From the NCBI RefSeq assembly GCF_963678975.1, contig NC_089278.1, positions 14,365,959-14,429,958 of the forward strand: a DNA stretch of 64,000 nt, read 5' to 3'. A program made the position numbers and the translations under genes. The DNA is from Dysidea avara. Taxonomy: Eukaryota; Porifera; Demospongiae; Dictyoceratida; Dysideidae. The notes under the pieces are model-generated. The model was not told the DNA's origin and ran no database searches. It worked only from the letters and a program-made list of their open reading frames with translations. Shown in pieces: positions 35,884-47,550 of the stretch. The first letter of the stretch is position 1. Each line of letters starts with the position of its first letter.

Positions 35884-38110
35884 TTTTAAATGATAAATAA
35901 ATTTTGTGTATATAAGTTAGCAACCATTCATGTACAGAGCACATAATGAGAGGGGTTTCCTGATATAGTAATATAGGCCATAGCTGCATGTTAAAATTGT
36001 AAAAGAATTGTGATTCTGTATAAATACCTAATGTTTGAAAATGCTTTACTTGGTAAAATCAGAAATGGCATATGAATATTCATAATCCATCCAAACACCA
36101 ATCCTTTCCTATAGAAAATAAATGATTATTAAAAGTGTGGCTGTAACTAAGATTTTTCAAAATTGGTTTTAAACTTGGTATAGTCAGCTACCCCCCGGGC
36201 CCCCCCCTCCCAGATTTTGAACAATAAAATGTTTCACAATTTACTAGATGCTGCATATAAATATACTTGCATGGCTGGTTCCTGTAATGTTATGTCTTAT
36301 CACTCTTATGGGTGGCTATGAGATATAGGTATTGTGCTATATAGTGAATGTCTATCCATGCTACTAAATTTGAAAGACTTAGAACTATTCTGCTATTTTT
36401 TCTTAGCCATTTCAAAGAAATAGAGCAACTCTATATGACTTTTCTATTTGAGTATAATTTTAATTGCTTTATTAACATACATGACTGTTTTATTAGAGTA
36501 TCTAGATGTTTCTTCCTTCACGAATAATCATTACAAGTTTCCTGCTAGCTACCTGTACTGCTACTAAACTCTGATAACTAAGTTTGGAGTTTCTGGTTTC
36601 CTGCAACTTGCAACAGGATGCCTGTTTTACGCTTCTAAATTTTAGAGAAGGTTTCTGTAACCACAGTAAACCTCCTTCCCTATGCCTCTGCTTTTTGATA
36701 ACAATGTGTAATACTGTTGTAAGCTTGGAGTGGCTTCTTATTATCAGCTAGGTGTGGTCAAACACATTTTGGTGGATTAGAGTCAGTTGGCAAATATTTG
36801 GCATAAAGTGATAGCTCAGTAGACAGCATGTGGTTGTAAAAAATGAATCAAGAGCAAGAGGAAAGCTTGAAAATATTTTGTACTATAACCATTGTTGCGT
36901 TGATTCAAAGGTAGCTATGTAGCTACCATGGATGCAAAATAATTTAAGATAGATATCGCTCATACTTGGCCAAAGTGTTGAGGCCGGAGAGGTCACTATA
37001 GGAACAACAGGTCCACTTCAGTGCATATAGAGCTGAGCCACATGTTTGTTGCCACCCATGGGATCAGAATTTAAATGTCAACAATTGGAATGATTTAATG
37101 GTTGACTGCAACAGCCAAAGAAACTGTCCACAGCAGTGAGGTCATGGGATTTCAGCCTAGCTCAGTTCTTGGGGGTCTGTAGTGGGAAAATTAACAAGTT
37201 AAGACTGCATGTATGTGCTACACTTACAATTCTTTCATTGCATGCAGATAGCCATGCAGTCGGTGAATAACAAAAACAAAAAACTTATCATAATTAGTTT
37301 ACTAACCAATATACGGAGTTTAGGATACTGCACCCTCCATTGTTCTAGTGAGGTACGCAAGGAGTGTGTACATAGAGGTTGCTTTGGACAACGAAGTCAC
37401 TTGCACAGGTACCCATATGTATACATTGTAGAAAGAGTAAGCCAATCATAATTAGGGAAAGTATAAGGTAAATGAGGGTATTTCAGGCCACACCCTTTGC
37501 TCTAACACTGCCGAGCACTGCACTCACAACGAGTTAACACAAACTCTAGGAATCGTTTTAAAGCCTATTTTATGGTACATCTGCAGTACAAATTTCGTTG
37601 CGATACAATCAACTCCGTTGACTGCTGAGGAGTTATGAGCCGAAATTTAACAGCGTGTAAAAATGCAACATGCGACACTTCGAATAACAAACAAGTACGT
37701 AGCTCCTTCTACAGGTTACCGATCCTATAGAGACTAAAAGTACTACTCATCTGCAGCTTATATCAGGTCAAGTAGAAAGTTCATACCCTTTGGGAGGAAG
37801 CAGCAATTCGTAAAAAGTTTATATAATTTGCGAATATTTTCTTCAAGAGCAGCTGCTGAAAAATCGACTGCCACTCCGCCTGTGCTGCATGGATTCTTAT
37901 GATTTTTGCTATGCAATTACCCGAGAGTATGATCTTCTTATAAATCTTTAAAATATGAGCTTGGGCTGCCTTAACATTTTCAAAGTTTTTGAACGAAATT
38001 GCCCTTGACTACGCTACAAATTCGTGTCAAACTTCGAAATCAGTGGAATAACGAATTCGCTGGTTTGTAGATAGGCCATAGGACACTGCATTTTTACTTT
38101 TTCACCCATT
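35884..38110. other. Intergenic region
   Basis: The 3' flank of gene C. It contains an inverse copy of the dispersed motif at 36483-36501 (ACTGTTTTATTAGAGTA) and a poly-C patch at 36191-36211. No coding-like segment or RNA gene was recognised. Confidence 0.45.
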
Positions 38111-38370
38111 ACCCATACCAGAGGTCACATATTTAAGCTATTTCAAGAACAGATGCCAGGAAATATTTTTTTACAAGAAGAGTTGTTGAACCATGGAATA
38201 ACTTACCCTGCAGCATCAGTTGATGATTTTATGAAATTAATTGATCACTATTCATCTAACACTATGTATAAGTGTATGTAATTAGTCTACTTGTACTTTT
38301 TTACCTGTTGATCAGGTGTAACGGGCTGTTTAGCCTTTTAAATTACCTGTAATAAATAATAATAATAATT
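38110..38370 (+). mobile_element. LINE 3' end fragment
   Basis: The plus-strand translation near 38165-38280 reads FFTRRVVEPWNNLP followed by a short C-terminus ending KCM and a stop, the usual end of jockey- or CR1-like LINE ORF2 proteins. It is followed by a short 3' UTR and an (AAT)n tail at about 38351-38368. It is 5' truncated; the left boundary is not defined. Confidence 0.65.
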
Positions 38371-39330
38371 AGCATACCAAATAGACCTTGTGTGTGCCAA
38401 GGCGTGGTCTGACAAAAACCGGAAAAAAGTTGCTACGGCTTCAAGTTTCACGATAGTTTATGAAAAAAGTGAGGGCAAAAGTATCAAGCGTTCTATTACA
38501 AAAACCTTCCCTAGGCGGATTAACTCGCCATGCAGCAAATATGTTATATATTTTTATCCAGTAGCTTATACTTTATACCAGCAATACTCTATCTTTTAGC
38601 ACGATTCACCACTCCAAGAAGTTTGTGGACATTTGCTATACTTTTGTCCATGGCAAAAATTCCAGCTGCAACAGGCATGTCCAATACATTTTGATTGAAA
38701 AACCATTAAAAATTAGATTAATTATCGTGTACCATCTACCTTGAGTCTGTTTAGCAACTTTCCAAATTTGATACATGTAGAGAAACTATCTGCGAGTACA
38801 ATGATACCAAAAGAAGTCCAATTCATGGAAATTTAGGTGCGTCAAAATGGCCTAAACCAATCGGGTGTAGCAAATTTCCCATACATTTTGTATTGGGCGT
38901 TTCGGGGGCATGCAGTAAAAGGCGTAATAACCCATGACACGTGATAGATACCTCAGATTTGGAAAGAGCTGTGGATAGTGATTAAGATGAGCTATAGCAG
39001 AAGGAAATCAGAGGAAATTTAAGTGCGTCATTTGAAGGTTGAAAATCACTTACTTTTTCTATGGCGAATTGAATGGAGGATATTTGGAAGGGAACGCTAC
39101 GAGGTATTTCGATGTCTTGACAGCCATTAACCTTCACTACATTAGTGTTACAATGAAACAAAAGCACTGTGAATTAGTTCTGTAGGTTAGTTTGCAAAAA
39201 TTACAGTGTTCTGTGATTAAGCCAAATTATGTCCGTTCCGTGTAAAAACTTCATATGAAGGAGAAAATGTGCAAGATTAACTCTATTATATAAGATTATC
39301 CACTGAAATACCTAACAGCTACTTACCAAC
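38371..39330. other. Intergenic region
   Basis: Holds only short open frames without recognisable similarity; no repeat boundary could be assigned. Confidence 0.4.
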
Positions 39331-39592
39331 ATTATCACCTGTCACCATTACAAGATCTAATCATGAACAAAAATTCCTACACTATCATACATCAATAGAG
39401 TGAATATAGACAACTATAAGTACTCTTTTTTTTCCAAGAACAATACCAGAATGGAATGGACTACCACAAGACATCATCAACCAACAAACTATTGACAGCT
39501 TCAAACAATTATTATACAATCACTTTTAATTTTTGTGCATTAGCACTTATGCCCCAGGAGGGCTCTGCTAATTAAACAATATAATAATAATG
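39330..39592 (+). mobile_element. Second LINE 3' end fragment
   Basis: The plus-strand reading at about 39430-39530 contains FFPRTIPEWNGLPQDIINQQ and continues TIDSFKQLLYNHF before a stop, again a typical LINE ORF2 C-terminus. The 3' UTR (GCATTAGCACTTATGCCCC) is followed by an (ATA)n tail near 39580-39592. It is only weakly similar to the fragment at 38110, so it represents another family or subfamily. Confidence 0.7.
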
Positions 39593-40651
39593 TTTCCTTC
39601 GTATTAGCATTAAAAAAATTTCGTATACATAAATTTATGCGTACGTTTTTTGCCCTCAAAAAATGGCGGATGCGTTATTTTGATGATGTAATAAAGTGCC
39701 ACACCTTAGCGCACACATTGTCTATAGGTCCAGGGATTCTACCATTGTTGAGAATGATCTAAGTGTCCGGAATTAGCCGCTGTCCAGAATTACCCTAATA
39801 GATTACATTTATTTTTGCGTAACTTACACCATGCGAATTCCGACTACTGACTAGCTAATGTTCTATAGTTGGAAACGAGGTTGGAAACTTGGTTAGGAGA
39901 TTATCGTAATGAAAAGCATTGAATACATCTGTTATGTTGGTATCAGTTATGTTATGCCCCACCCTCTGCACAGAGCTTAGGAATTCAACAAAAAAGTACA
40001 GTAAAGTAGATTCTCCCATTATATCTTTGCTTCTGCGAATTTTTTTTTTTCTGAGGTAACCAGCACCCTTTCCACTACCCCTAGCACTGAGATGTTAATG
40101 AGCAGGAGCCACTTGATCCTCAGCCAGTGCAAGGTCAAGTGGTTCTGACAAACTGAAAGTGGACATCCCTGATGTGAATGTAACAGAACAACTACTCCTA
40201 CAGCACGACTTGCATACATTACAGAACTATATGGCAACCAGTATTGAAACTGCAGTCAATTGATCAATTTTGACCGGGTCATTCTGCTTTATAGATTCAC
40301 GTGTGAAATGAATTTATTAGTTTGACAATGTGGAAGTATATTAACACATTGTATTCTACTCCTGCTGCAACCCAGCTTCTTTTGTGAGCCATGCCCACTT
40401 CTCAGGATTACTCCCTGTAGAGATACGTGCAGCCATGCCCATTTATCAATAGTAATGCAGTCCGTAGGTATGTATGAATCCATGTCTGTTGCTGTCTGCA
40501 GGCTTATGTGAAGGGGCATTAACATTAAATATCAAAATAATGTGAGGGGATGTGAGAAAAGAGACCTATAGATATTTTTACTTTTTCAGTAAAAGTCAGT
40601 TTATTAGAACATAAGTATAGTAAATTATGTACATTAGGAAATTACTCTGTA

Positions 40652-41205
40652 TCAAGACACATGGTAGTGTGTCATGCGGCCAAGAAAGCCGGTGCACCAC
40701 ACAATTTCTCTGGGGGGAGGGGGCTTAATTTTTCTTCTTTTTGTGCAAAATAAAAACAGTCTAAACATAAATGTGAAACTCAATTGCCATGACAATAATT
40801 GCCATGAAATTACATTGAGGACATATTGAGATGAATTCACTTACAAAGTTTGATGTTATAATTATATCCATGGAATTATGGACTATTATTTACATAAAAG
40901 ACTGTACTTTTTTGTCACACCTGCAAAGTAAACTGTGTAAGGGAATAGCTTGAAAATCAGTCTGATTGTAGGTTTTCCATCATAGCTCAAACCTTTTGTG
41001 GTTTAAGGAAGTCACTGTGAAAGATGCAGGGTTACAAAAAAAAACCAACATGATGTAAAATTGTGAAGTCAAAATACTATAATATAACGGTCACCAAGTA
41101 GTTAAAAAGCGCACAAAAACATTGAAAAAAGCCAAAGTTGTACAAAGCTCAAACCAGGGACCTCCATACCTAACTCCTAAACCATTAACCACTGAATTGT
41201 TGTCA
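40652..41205 (-). mobile_element. Long element with tRNA-like head (copy 1)
   Basis: Read on the minus strand, it begins near 41205 with a tRNA-like head: CAGTGGTTAATGG (A-box region) and CCTGGTTTGAGC (B-box like). The body shares ACCACAAAAGGTTTG with copy 2 at 42305-41612. It ends near 40652 with GCCGCATGACACACTACCA, a terminal ACACACTA/TAGTGTGT hairpin. It probably belongs to a SINE-like family that is unusually long (550-740 bp). There is no ORF. Confidence 0.65.
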
Positions 41206-41232
41206 GCTGCTCAGTTCTATTATTATTTATTA

Positions 41233-41532
41233 TTATTATTATTAGTGCTTTACAGTGACCAGCACTGAAGGTCTGACAGCAACATGTGCTGCAGCCTTAG
41301 GATTACCTAACCTACAAGGACTTAGACCTAGTGACTTGACTTACTGACTGAATAAGGTGTAACAGAAAAGGGGCCAAAGTAAGGAAAAAAATCCCTCCAA
41401 CCCCAGGATTCGAACTGCAGGTCACCCAATGTCTAGTCGGAGCCACACTCAGTCTTCCTCCAGGAGGGATGGATTTTCTTCCTTAAACCTAAAGTATTTA
41501 TTATTAGTGCTTTACAGTGACCAGCACTGAAG
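41233..41532. repeat. tRNA-like segment bounded by direct repeats of about 37 bp
   Basis: TATTAGTGCTTTACAGTGAC and its continuation CAGCACTGAAG occur at 41233-41270 and again at 41495-41532. Between them the minus strand carries GTGTGGCTCC...CAGTTCGAATCCTGG, with a good Pol III B box. This could be a second SINE-like insertion with a very long duplication, or a tandem repeat; I cannot decide. Confidence 0.55.
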
Positions 41533-41611
41533 TTCATATTATAAATGAAAATTCTAGTTTAAATCTATACAATGCTAAAATGTTCATAATTTCATAGATC
41601 TACTAATGGAA

Positions 41612-42305
41612 ATCAGGACACACGATAGTGTGTCATGCGGCCAAGTACAGCTAGTGCAGACACACAACAGACAAGTGTATATTTTACAGAAACCAAGAAA
41701 ACCTGTTTTTACACATTTGTAGTTCAATAGTTCCTGAACCGACATCAACCAGTTTACTACAGAAACTCCCTTGGGGTAGGGCACCTCCTATTCCAAATTT
41801 GAGTTGAATCCGCCCAGCCATCACTATGCACCTTCAAAGTTTGTCTTAGTATTTTTCTTCATCTGCTTCTTTTTCTTTTTGTTCCACTCACTATAACTCA
41901 CGCATGCTCTAGTCGATTGACTTCAAATTTGGAGGGCAGCACATTTACAGCCCAGTTTTCAAACAGATCATACTAAGAACAATGGAATTTTGCATGATTT
42001 TGGAAATTGCAAAAGCGATTTGTTGTCACGCCTACAAGGTAATCCGCTTGATGGAATAATTTGAAAATCGGTCTGTATGTGAAGTTACTATCATTGTGCA
42101 AACCTTTTGTGGTTTGAAAGTACTGAGAGTATTAGCCAAGGAGGTATAAAGCAAAACCAAACATGTGAAAAAAGCACATTCCAGATATTCTAATAGTACA
42201 ATAAAATCCACGTGCAAAAAATGGAAAGATTTCTCCAGGTTTCAAACCAGGGACCTCCACACGTATATACCCAAGCCTTTTACCACTCTGTCGCTGCTAT
42301 CAATT
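41612..42305 (-). mobile_element. Long element with tRNA-like head (copy 2)
   Basis: The minus-strand head at about 42305-42230 reads AGCAGCGACAGAGTGGTAAA...GGTCCCTGGTTTGAAACC. The body is followed by a terminal GGCCGCATGACACACTATCG/TGTGT hairpin at about 41648-41612. It is homologous to copy 1 (-) and to 48262-49005 (+). A copy of the dispersed CTAATAG motif lies shortly after the head, as in the other copies. Confidence 0.7.
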
Positions 42306-42798
42306 GCTCACCTCATGTAATTTCTACCTTATAAATGAAAGTTCTGGTTTAGTACACTAGAATGATAACCCGTAGATCTATCAGTGGAAATTCTAGAACA
42401 TTATATATGTGTTGTATTGAAGTGCTCAGGAAAATGTGTGCTCTATTAGAGTACTACAAAAATTGTAAAAATGGCTTATATCAAGTGTGAGTACAGCCAG
42501 TGCACATACTTGTTCTACGGAACCAAGAAAATGCTGTTTTCATGTATCCGTAGCTTAGTAGTGCTTGAACGGTAATTAACCATTTCTGCTGTGGAAACCT
42601 ACTCAGAGTAGGACATCTCCCATTCCTGAGTCGAATCTGCCCAGCTATCATTGGGATATATGCGCCTTCTTATTTCAGTTCTTTGTAAACACATAAAGCC
42701 ACATAGTCTTTGACGATTCCTGTTGTAAAGGGGAAAAAACTTAAAAAGAAGTATCAAGACCAACCATAGGCTGGCTTTAGAATTTGCAATTACAATAT

Positions 42799-43060
42799 CC
42801 ACACAAAAACAGCCAAGCTGTGAAAAAAGGTATGGTCTGGGTGAAAAAAGTTGTGAAGTAAAAGGTGGTGGCCAAGAAATAGCTTCAATAATGTTAGTGC
42901 TAATAAATTTTAACAATGGTTCTTGCATTGTTAAGTTAAAATTTATTAGCATTAACATTGTTGCAGCCATTTCTTGGCCACCACCTTTGATTTCACAAGT
43001 TTTGTTACCTAGGCTTTTATGGCTGCACCTTTTTTCACAGCTTGGCTGTTTTTGTGCGGT
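42799..43060. mobile_element. Foldback MITE, copy 1
   Basis: The arms of about 125 bp are nearly perfect complements: ACAAAAACAGCCAAGCTGTG at the left and CACAGCTTGGCTGTTTTTGT at the right, continuing through GGTGGTGGCCAAGAAATAGC. The inner arms meet around TTAACAATGG with a short loop. The same family recurs at 43391-43679 and 47551-47823. Confidence 0.9.
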
Positions 43061-43390
43061 CTATATTGTTCTAGAGCATTCTGTGTGTGTTCTATTAGAA
43101 GTCCTCAAAAATGTGTGCTATTACAAAAAAAATGTGCATTGGTCAAATAAAATCTACAATGCAATACTATTTTAATGTATTTTCTTTTAAAGTGGACAAG
43201 AAGAAATTTAGTATAAAACAAGCCCTAAAACCAGTTCATGACTGATATTAAAGTATTTTTAATTAGTCAAATAAAATCTACAATATAGTACTATTGTAAC
43301 TTCTGTGTTCCATATCATCGTTGTGCTATGTAAGAGGAAATTACAAGTCCCAAAGCCAGTTTGGGATATGTAAAGTACAAAAATAAGTGA

Positions 43391-43679
43391 AATCCATGCA
43401 AAAAGAAAAGCAGTTAAGCTGTAAAAAAGAGTGCAGCCTTTAAAGCCTGGATGAAAATGTTGTGAAATCGAAAGTGGTGGCCAAGAAACAGCTGCAATTA
43501 TGTTAATGCCAAATTTCCAATCCGTTTAAAATAATGTCCTGGCCATTATTACAACTGATTGGCAATAACATCATTGTAACCATTTCTAGGCTGCCACCTT
43601 TGATCTTACAACTTTTTTCACACAGGCTTTTGAAGGCTGCACCCTTTTTCTACAGCTTGGCTGTTTTTGTGTGGATTTA
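43391..43679. mobile_element. Foldback MITE, copy 2
   Basis: Ends AATCCATGCAAAAAGAAAAG and CAGCTTGGCTGTTTTTGTGT, followed by GGATTT. It is more diverged than copy 1 but has the same internal blocks (AAGTGGTGGCCAAGAAACAG; CTGCCACCTTTGATCTTACA). No ORF. Confidence 0.85.
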
Positions 43680-44086
43680 TATTACTGAGCAGGACCAGCA
43701 GTACATTTGATTATTTCAACAGATAAGACTGATTTGACTGAGAGATATTATTCAAGACACTTCCCAGAATTTAAAATTCCCACTGGCTTAGAGAGCATAG
43801 GATCAGTTCACCACTAAAGATGTACAAACAGATTTTAAAGAAATTCAGTGAGTTACAAGTTAGACTGTAGATATATTATCTAGTTGTTGCATGCTATTAA
43901 GTGCATACTTGTGTTATGTATATCCCAGTATTAGTACAGAAACAAGTTACAGGTTTTTGCAATTGAATTCGGCGACTTTGCAATTGAATTCGTCCCGTTT
44001 GCAATTGATTTCGTCGCTTTTACAATTGAATTCGTCCCGTTTGCAATTGAATTCGTCCCGTTTGCAATTGAATTCGTCGGTTTTGC

Positions 44087-45485
44087 CGAGGGGTCACCAA
44101 CTCACGAAAAAGCGGTACGGATTTCAAAATCTTGAACAAATTTCACAAGATTTCACGGATTTCACAAAATCGAACGAGAGCTGCAAAATCTGATTTTAAA
44201 TTACAGGTTGGTGTAGAGTGATAAGTTCTGAAATCACCAAAATATAGTGGGAGAAAGAAACAGAAGTTCAGCAGGCATGTAAGAGCAAAGCCTCACGAAA
44301 TTGAGAGGAATTGCGAAGCCATATAAACCAGGAGTAAAGCCTATAGGCATAACTATTAAACGAAACCCTACAAAACCAGGAGCAACTCGCAGCTGAAGCC
44401 CTATAAACCAGTAAACAAGGCCAATCATTCAGGGGAAATCCCATGCGAAACCCCACAAAACCAGGAGCATCTCAGTGTATGCTTAAGTTGCTTTTGTAGT
44501 TGGTGTGTTGCTAAGTTTATGAAGTTTTGCTAAGTTTGTAGTTTGCTAAGTAAATCCGAAGCGGAGCGGAACATCGGATTTCATTCTCACTTTTGTGCAG
44601 GAGCAGTTTGCATGGATTCTCCTGGTTTTGTTTGGCTTCTTTCCCACAGCTCCTGGTTTTGTTTGGCTTCCACAACTCACTTAATATAAATCCGAAACGG
44701 AGCGGAACATCGGATTTTATTCTTACTTTTAAACAGTTTGCATGGATTCTCTCCTGGTTTGTTGGCTTCTTTCCCACAACTCCTGGTTTTGTTTGGCTTC
44801 CACAACTCACTTAATACAAATTCGAAACGGAGCGGAACATCGGATTTCATTCTAAATTTGATTCTCTCCTGGTTTTGTATAGTTTCTTTCCCACAGCTCC
44901 TGGTTTTGTTTGGCTTCCACAACTCGCTTAATACAAATTCGAAACGGAGCGGAACATCGGATTTTATCGATATACTTTTGAACAGTTTGCATGGATTCTC
45001 TCCTGGTTTGTGTGGCTTCTTTCCTACAACTCCTAGTTTTGTTTGGCTTCCACAACTCGCTTAATATAAATCCGAAACGGAGCGGAACATCGGATTTTAT
45101 CGATATACTTTTGAACAGTTTGCATGGATTCTCTCCTGGTTTGTGTGGCTTCTTTCCCACAACTCCTAGTTTTGTTTGGCTTCCACAACTCGCTTAATAT
45201 AAATCCGAAACGAAGCGGAACATCGGATTTCATTCTCTCCTGGTTTTGTGCGGCTTCTTTCCCACAGCTCCTGGTTTTGTGCGGCTTCCACAACTTGATT
45301 ATACAAATCCGAAGCGGAGCGGAACATCGGATTTCATTCTTACTTTTGTGCAGGAGCAGTTGAGTGTAAGCTACGGTACCAGAACGAGTATAGAATCAGA
45401 ATCACGATAACAACATAGGATTTCGTATTTCAGGCAGGATTTTACTGAAGGTGTACGAGATTTCGAAGCAGTTGGTGACCCCTCG
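44087..45485. mobile_element. hAT-like non-autonomous element inside the 21-bp array
   Basis: TIRs CGAGGGGTCACCAAC / GTTGGTGACCCCTCG are perfect over 15 bp. The flanking 8-bp target duplication GGTTTTGC is perfect (44079-44086 and 45486-45493), and the interrupted 21-bp array resumes in register. The interior carries a minisatellite of seven units at 44555-45360 and opposite-orientation copies of its CAAAACCAGGAGC block near 44370-44465. No transposase frame. Confidence 0.93.
44555..45360. repeat. Minisatellite of seven 104-136-bp units
   Basis: Units begin TCCGAA(A/G)CGGAGCGGAAC (or TTCGAA...) at 44555, 44691, 44821, 44938, 45071, 45204 and 45308. Each contains GGAACATCGGATTT and most contain two CTCCTGGTTTTGTTTGGCTT-like blocks. 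The open frames with repeated GFHNSLN peptides on both strands follow from the repetition and are not genes. Confidence 0.9.
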
Positions 45486-45574
45486 GGTTTTGCAATTGAA
45501 TTCGTCCCGTTTGCAATTGAATTCGTCGGTTTTGCAATTGAATTCGTCGGTTTTGCAGTTAAATTCGTCCGTAA

Positions 45575-46008
45575 GGCCAGGCCAAATTAATTCACAGTTT
45601 ATCGTCACCGCCCGCATGGGTTTTTAGGAATAGAGCAATAATTTCATAATTCATTATTTCTCACGTGATAATCATTGCTTACGCTTCTGAACTCGTTTTT
45701 GCATATTAAAAACATGATGTGTGCAACAAACGTGACGATTATTCCCAGCCTGGACTCGTTACTACGTTAGTACCTTCAATAAATGGATTTCTAAAGAGAG
45801 ATTGCATAAACGAATAGCTAAGTATTAACAGTGACGTAATCAAATAAGCTCTGCAATCATTGTTAAAGTAGCTATAGTAATTGTGTGAAGCTACTTTATA
45901 AATGTTTTTCCATGCTAAAAACATTATGAAATATGAAAAATGACCTCCCGCCCGCATGACTTTTTCAAATATACCGGACGATAAACTGTCAATCAACTTG
46001 GCCTGGCC
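45575..46008. mobile_element. Harbinger-like MITE with TAA target duplication
   Basis: The ends GGCCAGGCCAAATTAATTCA and the complement of GGCCAGGCCAAGTTGATTGA continue to ACAGTTTATCGTC on both sides (32-bp TIR with a few mismatches). The 3-bp TAA lies on both flanks. The related copy at 17200 has the uninterrupted site GTCTGTAACAAGATTGG, which proves insertion and a TAA duplication. A 3-bp TWA duplication with GG-starting ends fits PIF/Harbinger. 434 bp, no ORF. Confidence 0.9.
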
Positions 46009-46764
46009 TAACAAGAATGGCAGCTGGAACAAACACGAAAACATGATGTAGCAGCTGCTACAAGAACTTGTTCAAGTACAACAGTAGTAAACAACTCTTT
46101 ATAAGGCAATAATTCTTCCTCTACAGCCTCTCCAGCAACATTCCAAACTCTACTCCGCCATTCGCGATGGGTGTGGTCACTCGCGAGCAAGCTAATTAAC
46201 TTGTCAGACAGCCATCAGCTTCGCGTACTACCAGCTTCAATTACCTTCTAGTGTCTCAAGTGTAACTCTCCAAGGCATAAATAGTTCATCTCTTAATGAA
46301 CGGGTTGGTTTCTTGGAGCCGTTTTGTTTATGACGAATTGTAATGCAAACGCGACGAATTCTATTGCAAAACCGACTAATTCAACTGCAAAACCGACGAA
46401 TTCAATTGCAAAACCGACGAATTCAATTGCAAACGGGACGAATTCAATTGCAATACCGACGAATTCAATTGCAAACGGGACGAATTCAATTGCAAAGGCG
46501 ACGAATTCAACTGCAAAAACCTGTAATACAGTGTCATTTTGGCCAACTGGCCATTATGCGACACATCCTTAGTATGTACTGCCCTCTGACCAGCATCTAT
46601 CTGAATTTTCCCGTGTGCTTTCCTTGTTTCCAGCTGTATTCATGATACACAGCATTACAAATGAAGAGCAATGCAAGAAGCGCCCTCTCCAGTCCCTATG
46701 ACGATTCGCATTATAAAGCAGAAGGAAGTTATTATGTGCTACCAGGACTTGTTAAAAGAAATGT

Positions 46765-46875
46765 GGTACAAAGTAAGTCCATGATGCATGCGTTGTACAT
46801 ACTACGGTATGCCAAAAGCATCTGTCAGACTGAAGTGGCATCTAACAGTGAAAAAAATTAAGCCCGTAAGCTGTA
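46765..46875 (+). repeat. Interspersed repeat shared with 50338-50440
   Basis: AGTCCATGATGCATG...TTGTACATACTAC and GCATCTAACAGTGAAAAAA followed by AAGCCC occur in the same order in both places. The family was not recognised. Confidence 0.7.
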
Positions 46876-46901
46876 GCCTTAGCTGTTATCATAGATACTA
46901 T

Positions 46902-47550
46902 ACTAATAACACGGAATTGGAAGCTCCGTTTGCAGACTCAATATAATGTGTGCATTCTGGGTATACACTCCTTGTAGTTTCTTGCATTTTGATTTGTGAA
47001 GGGCTACAAAATCTGATCAATTAAATGCCTACTTCGCTAAGGGTTGAGCAGAACTATGGTAAATGCCTAGGATGAAATATAAGTGAGTAGTTTTATACTA
47101 TTCAACCACAGTTGTCTCGCAGCACAATGTTACACAAGGAAACCGTATTGTATGCCTTGCCATGCCTTTGAAGGCATAGCAGTAAAACTAGTGGCATTGT
47201 ATTAAATTTGATACAATTTCAAATGGTTTGTGCCATGCATTGGTATGGTTCAATGCTTTCTCCAAAAGTTTATAGTGCTAACCAAGCGAGAAGTCAGTGT
47301 CAACCAGAAAATTGCTGAAATTATGGCGAAGCTAAGTGATTCGAGAGTGGCTTAGTGTAGCAATTACAGTTCTTTCCTTTATACAGACAAACTTATAGCT
47401 CATGGAACAAGTGCCAAATCCCTTCTTGTGATAACAGAGCATAGCAAGTGAATTAGCAACATAACTAATGACATGACACAACTGTCCAATTAATGATACA
47501 ATGAGGAGTGCCGGTGCATGAAATGGAGCTTCCAATCCTGTGTTATTAGT
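46902..47550. repeat. Segment bounded by 26-bp inverted repeats
   Basis: ACTAATAACACGGAATTGGA (46902 on, continuing AGCTCC) is the approximate reverse complement of GGAGCTTCCAATCCTGTGTT (47525 on, continuing ATTAGT). The 649-bp segment ends exactly where foldback MITE copy 3 begins. It is probably another non-autonomous DNA element; no target duplication could be separated from the neighbouring MITE. Confidence 0.6.

Larger units (their letters stand above)
29360..35900 (+). repeat. Segmental duplication, unit 1
   Basis: Colinear with about 55180-64000. Anchors: 29370-29600 with 55185-55330, 29930-30180 with 56985-57180, 32660-32710 with 58340-58390, 33000-34200 with 61090-62270, 34200-34760 with 62280-62830, 34760-35640 with 63180-64000. 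Unit 1 carries intact genes B and C; unit 2 carries their decayed copies. The outer ends are approximate. Confidence 0.85.
43950..46523. mobile_element. Three-layer nested transposon; outer layer is the 21-bp-array element
   Basis: The outer element has the same ends as 17065-17665: CAGGTTTTTGCAATTGAATT at 43950 and AATTCAACTGCAAAAACCTG ending at 46523, with TA on both flanks. The left array (43951-44086 plus 45494-45574) has about nine 21-bp units; the right array (46330-46523) has about nine inverse units. Two unrelated elements sit inside: one at 44087-45485 within the left array and one at 45575-46008 at the array-core junction. Without them the outer element would be about 730 bp. The core at 46009-46320 matches 17205-17515. 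Confidence 0.92.

Noticed and set aside
43891-46645. Open frames with LQLNSS, NSIAN and GFHNSLN peptide repeats on both strands
   Set aside because: They result from the 21-bp arrays and the minisatellite; both strands and several frames are open alike and no start context or conserved domain is present.
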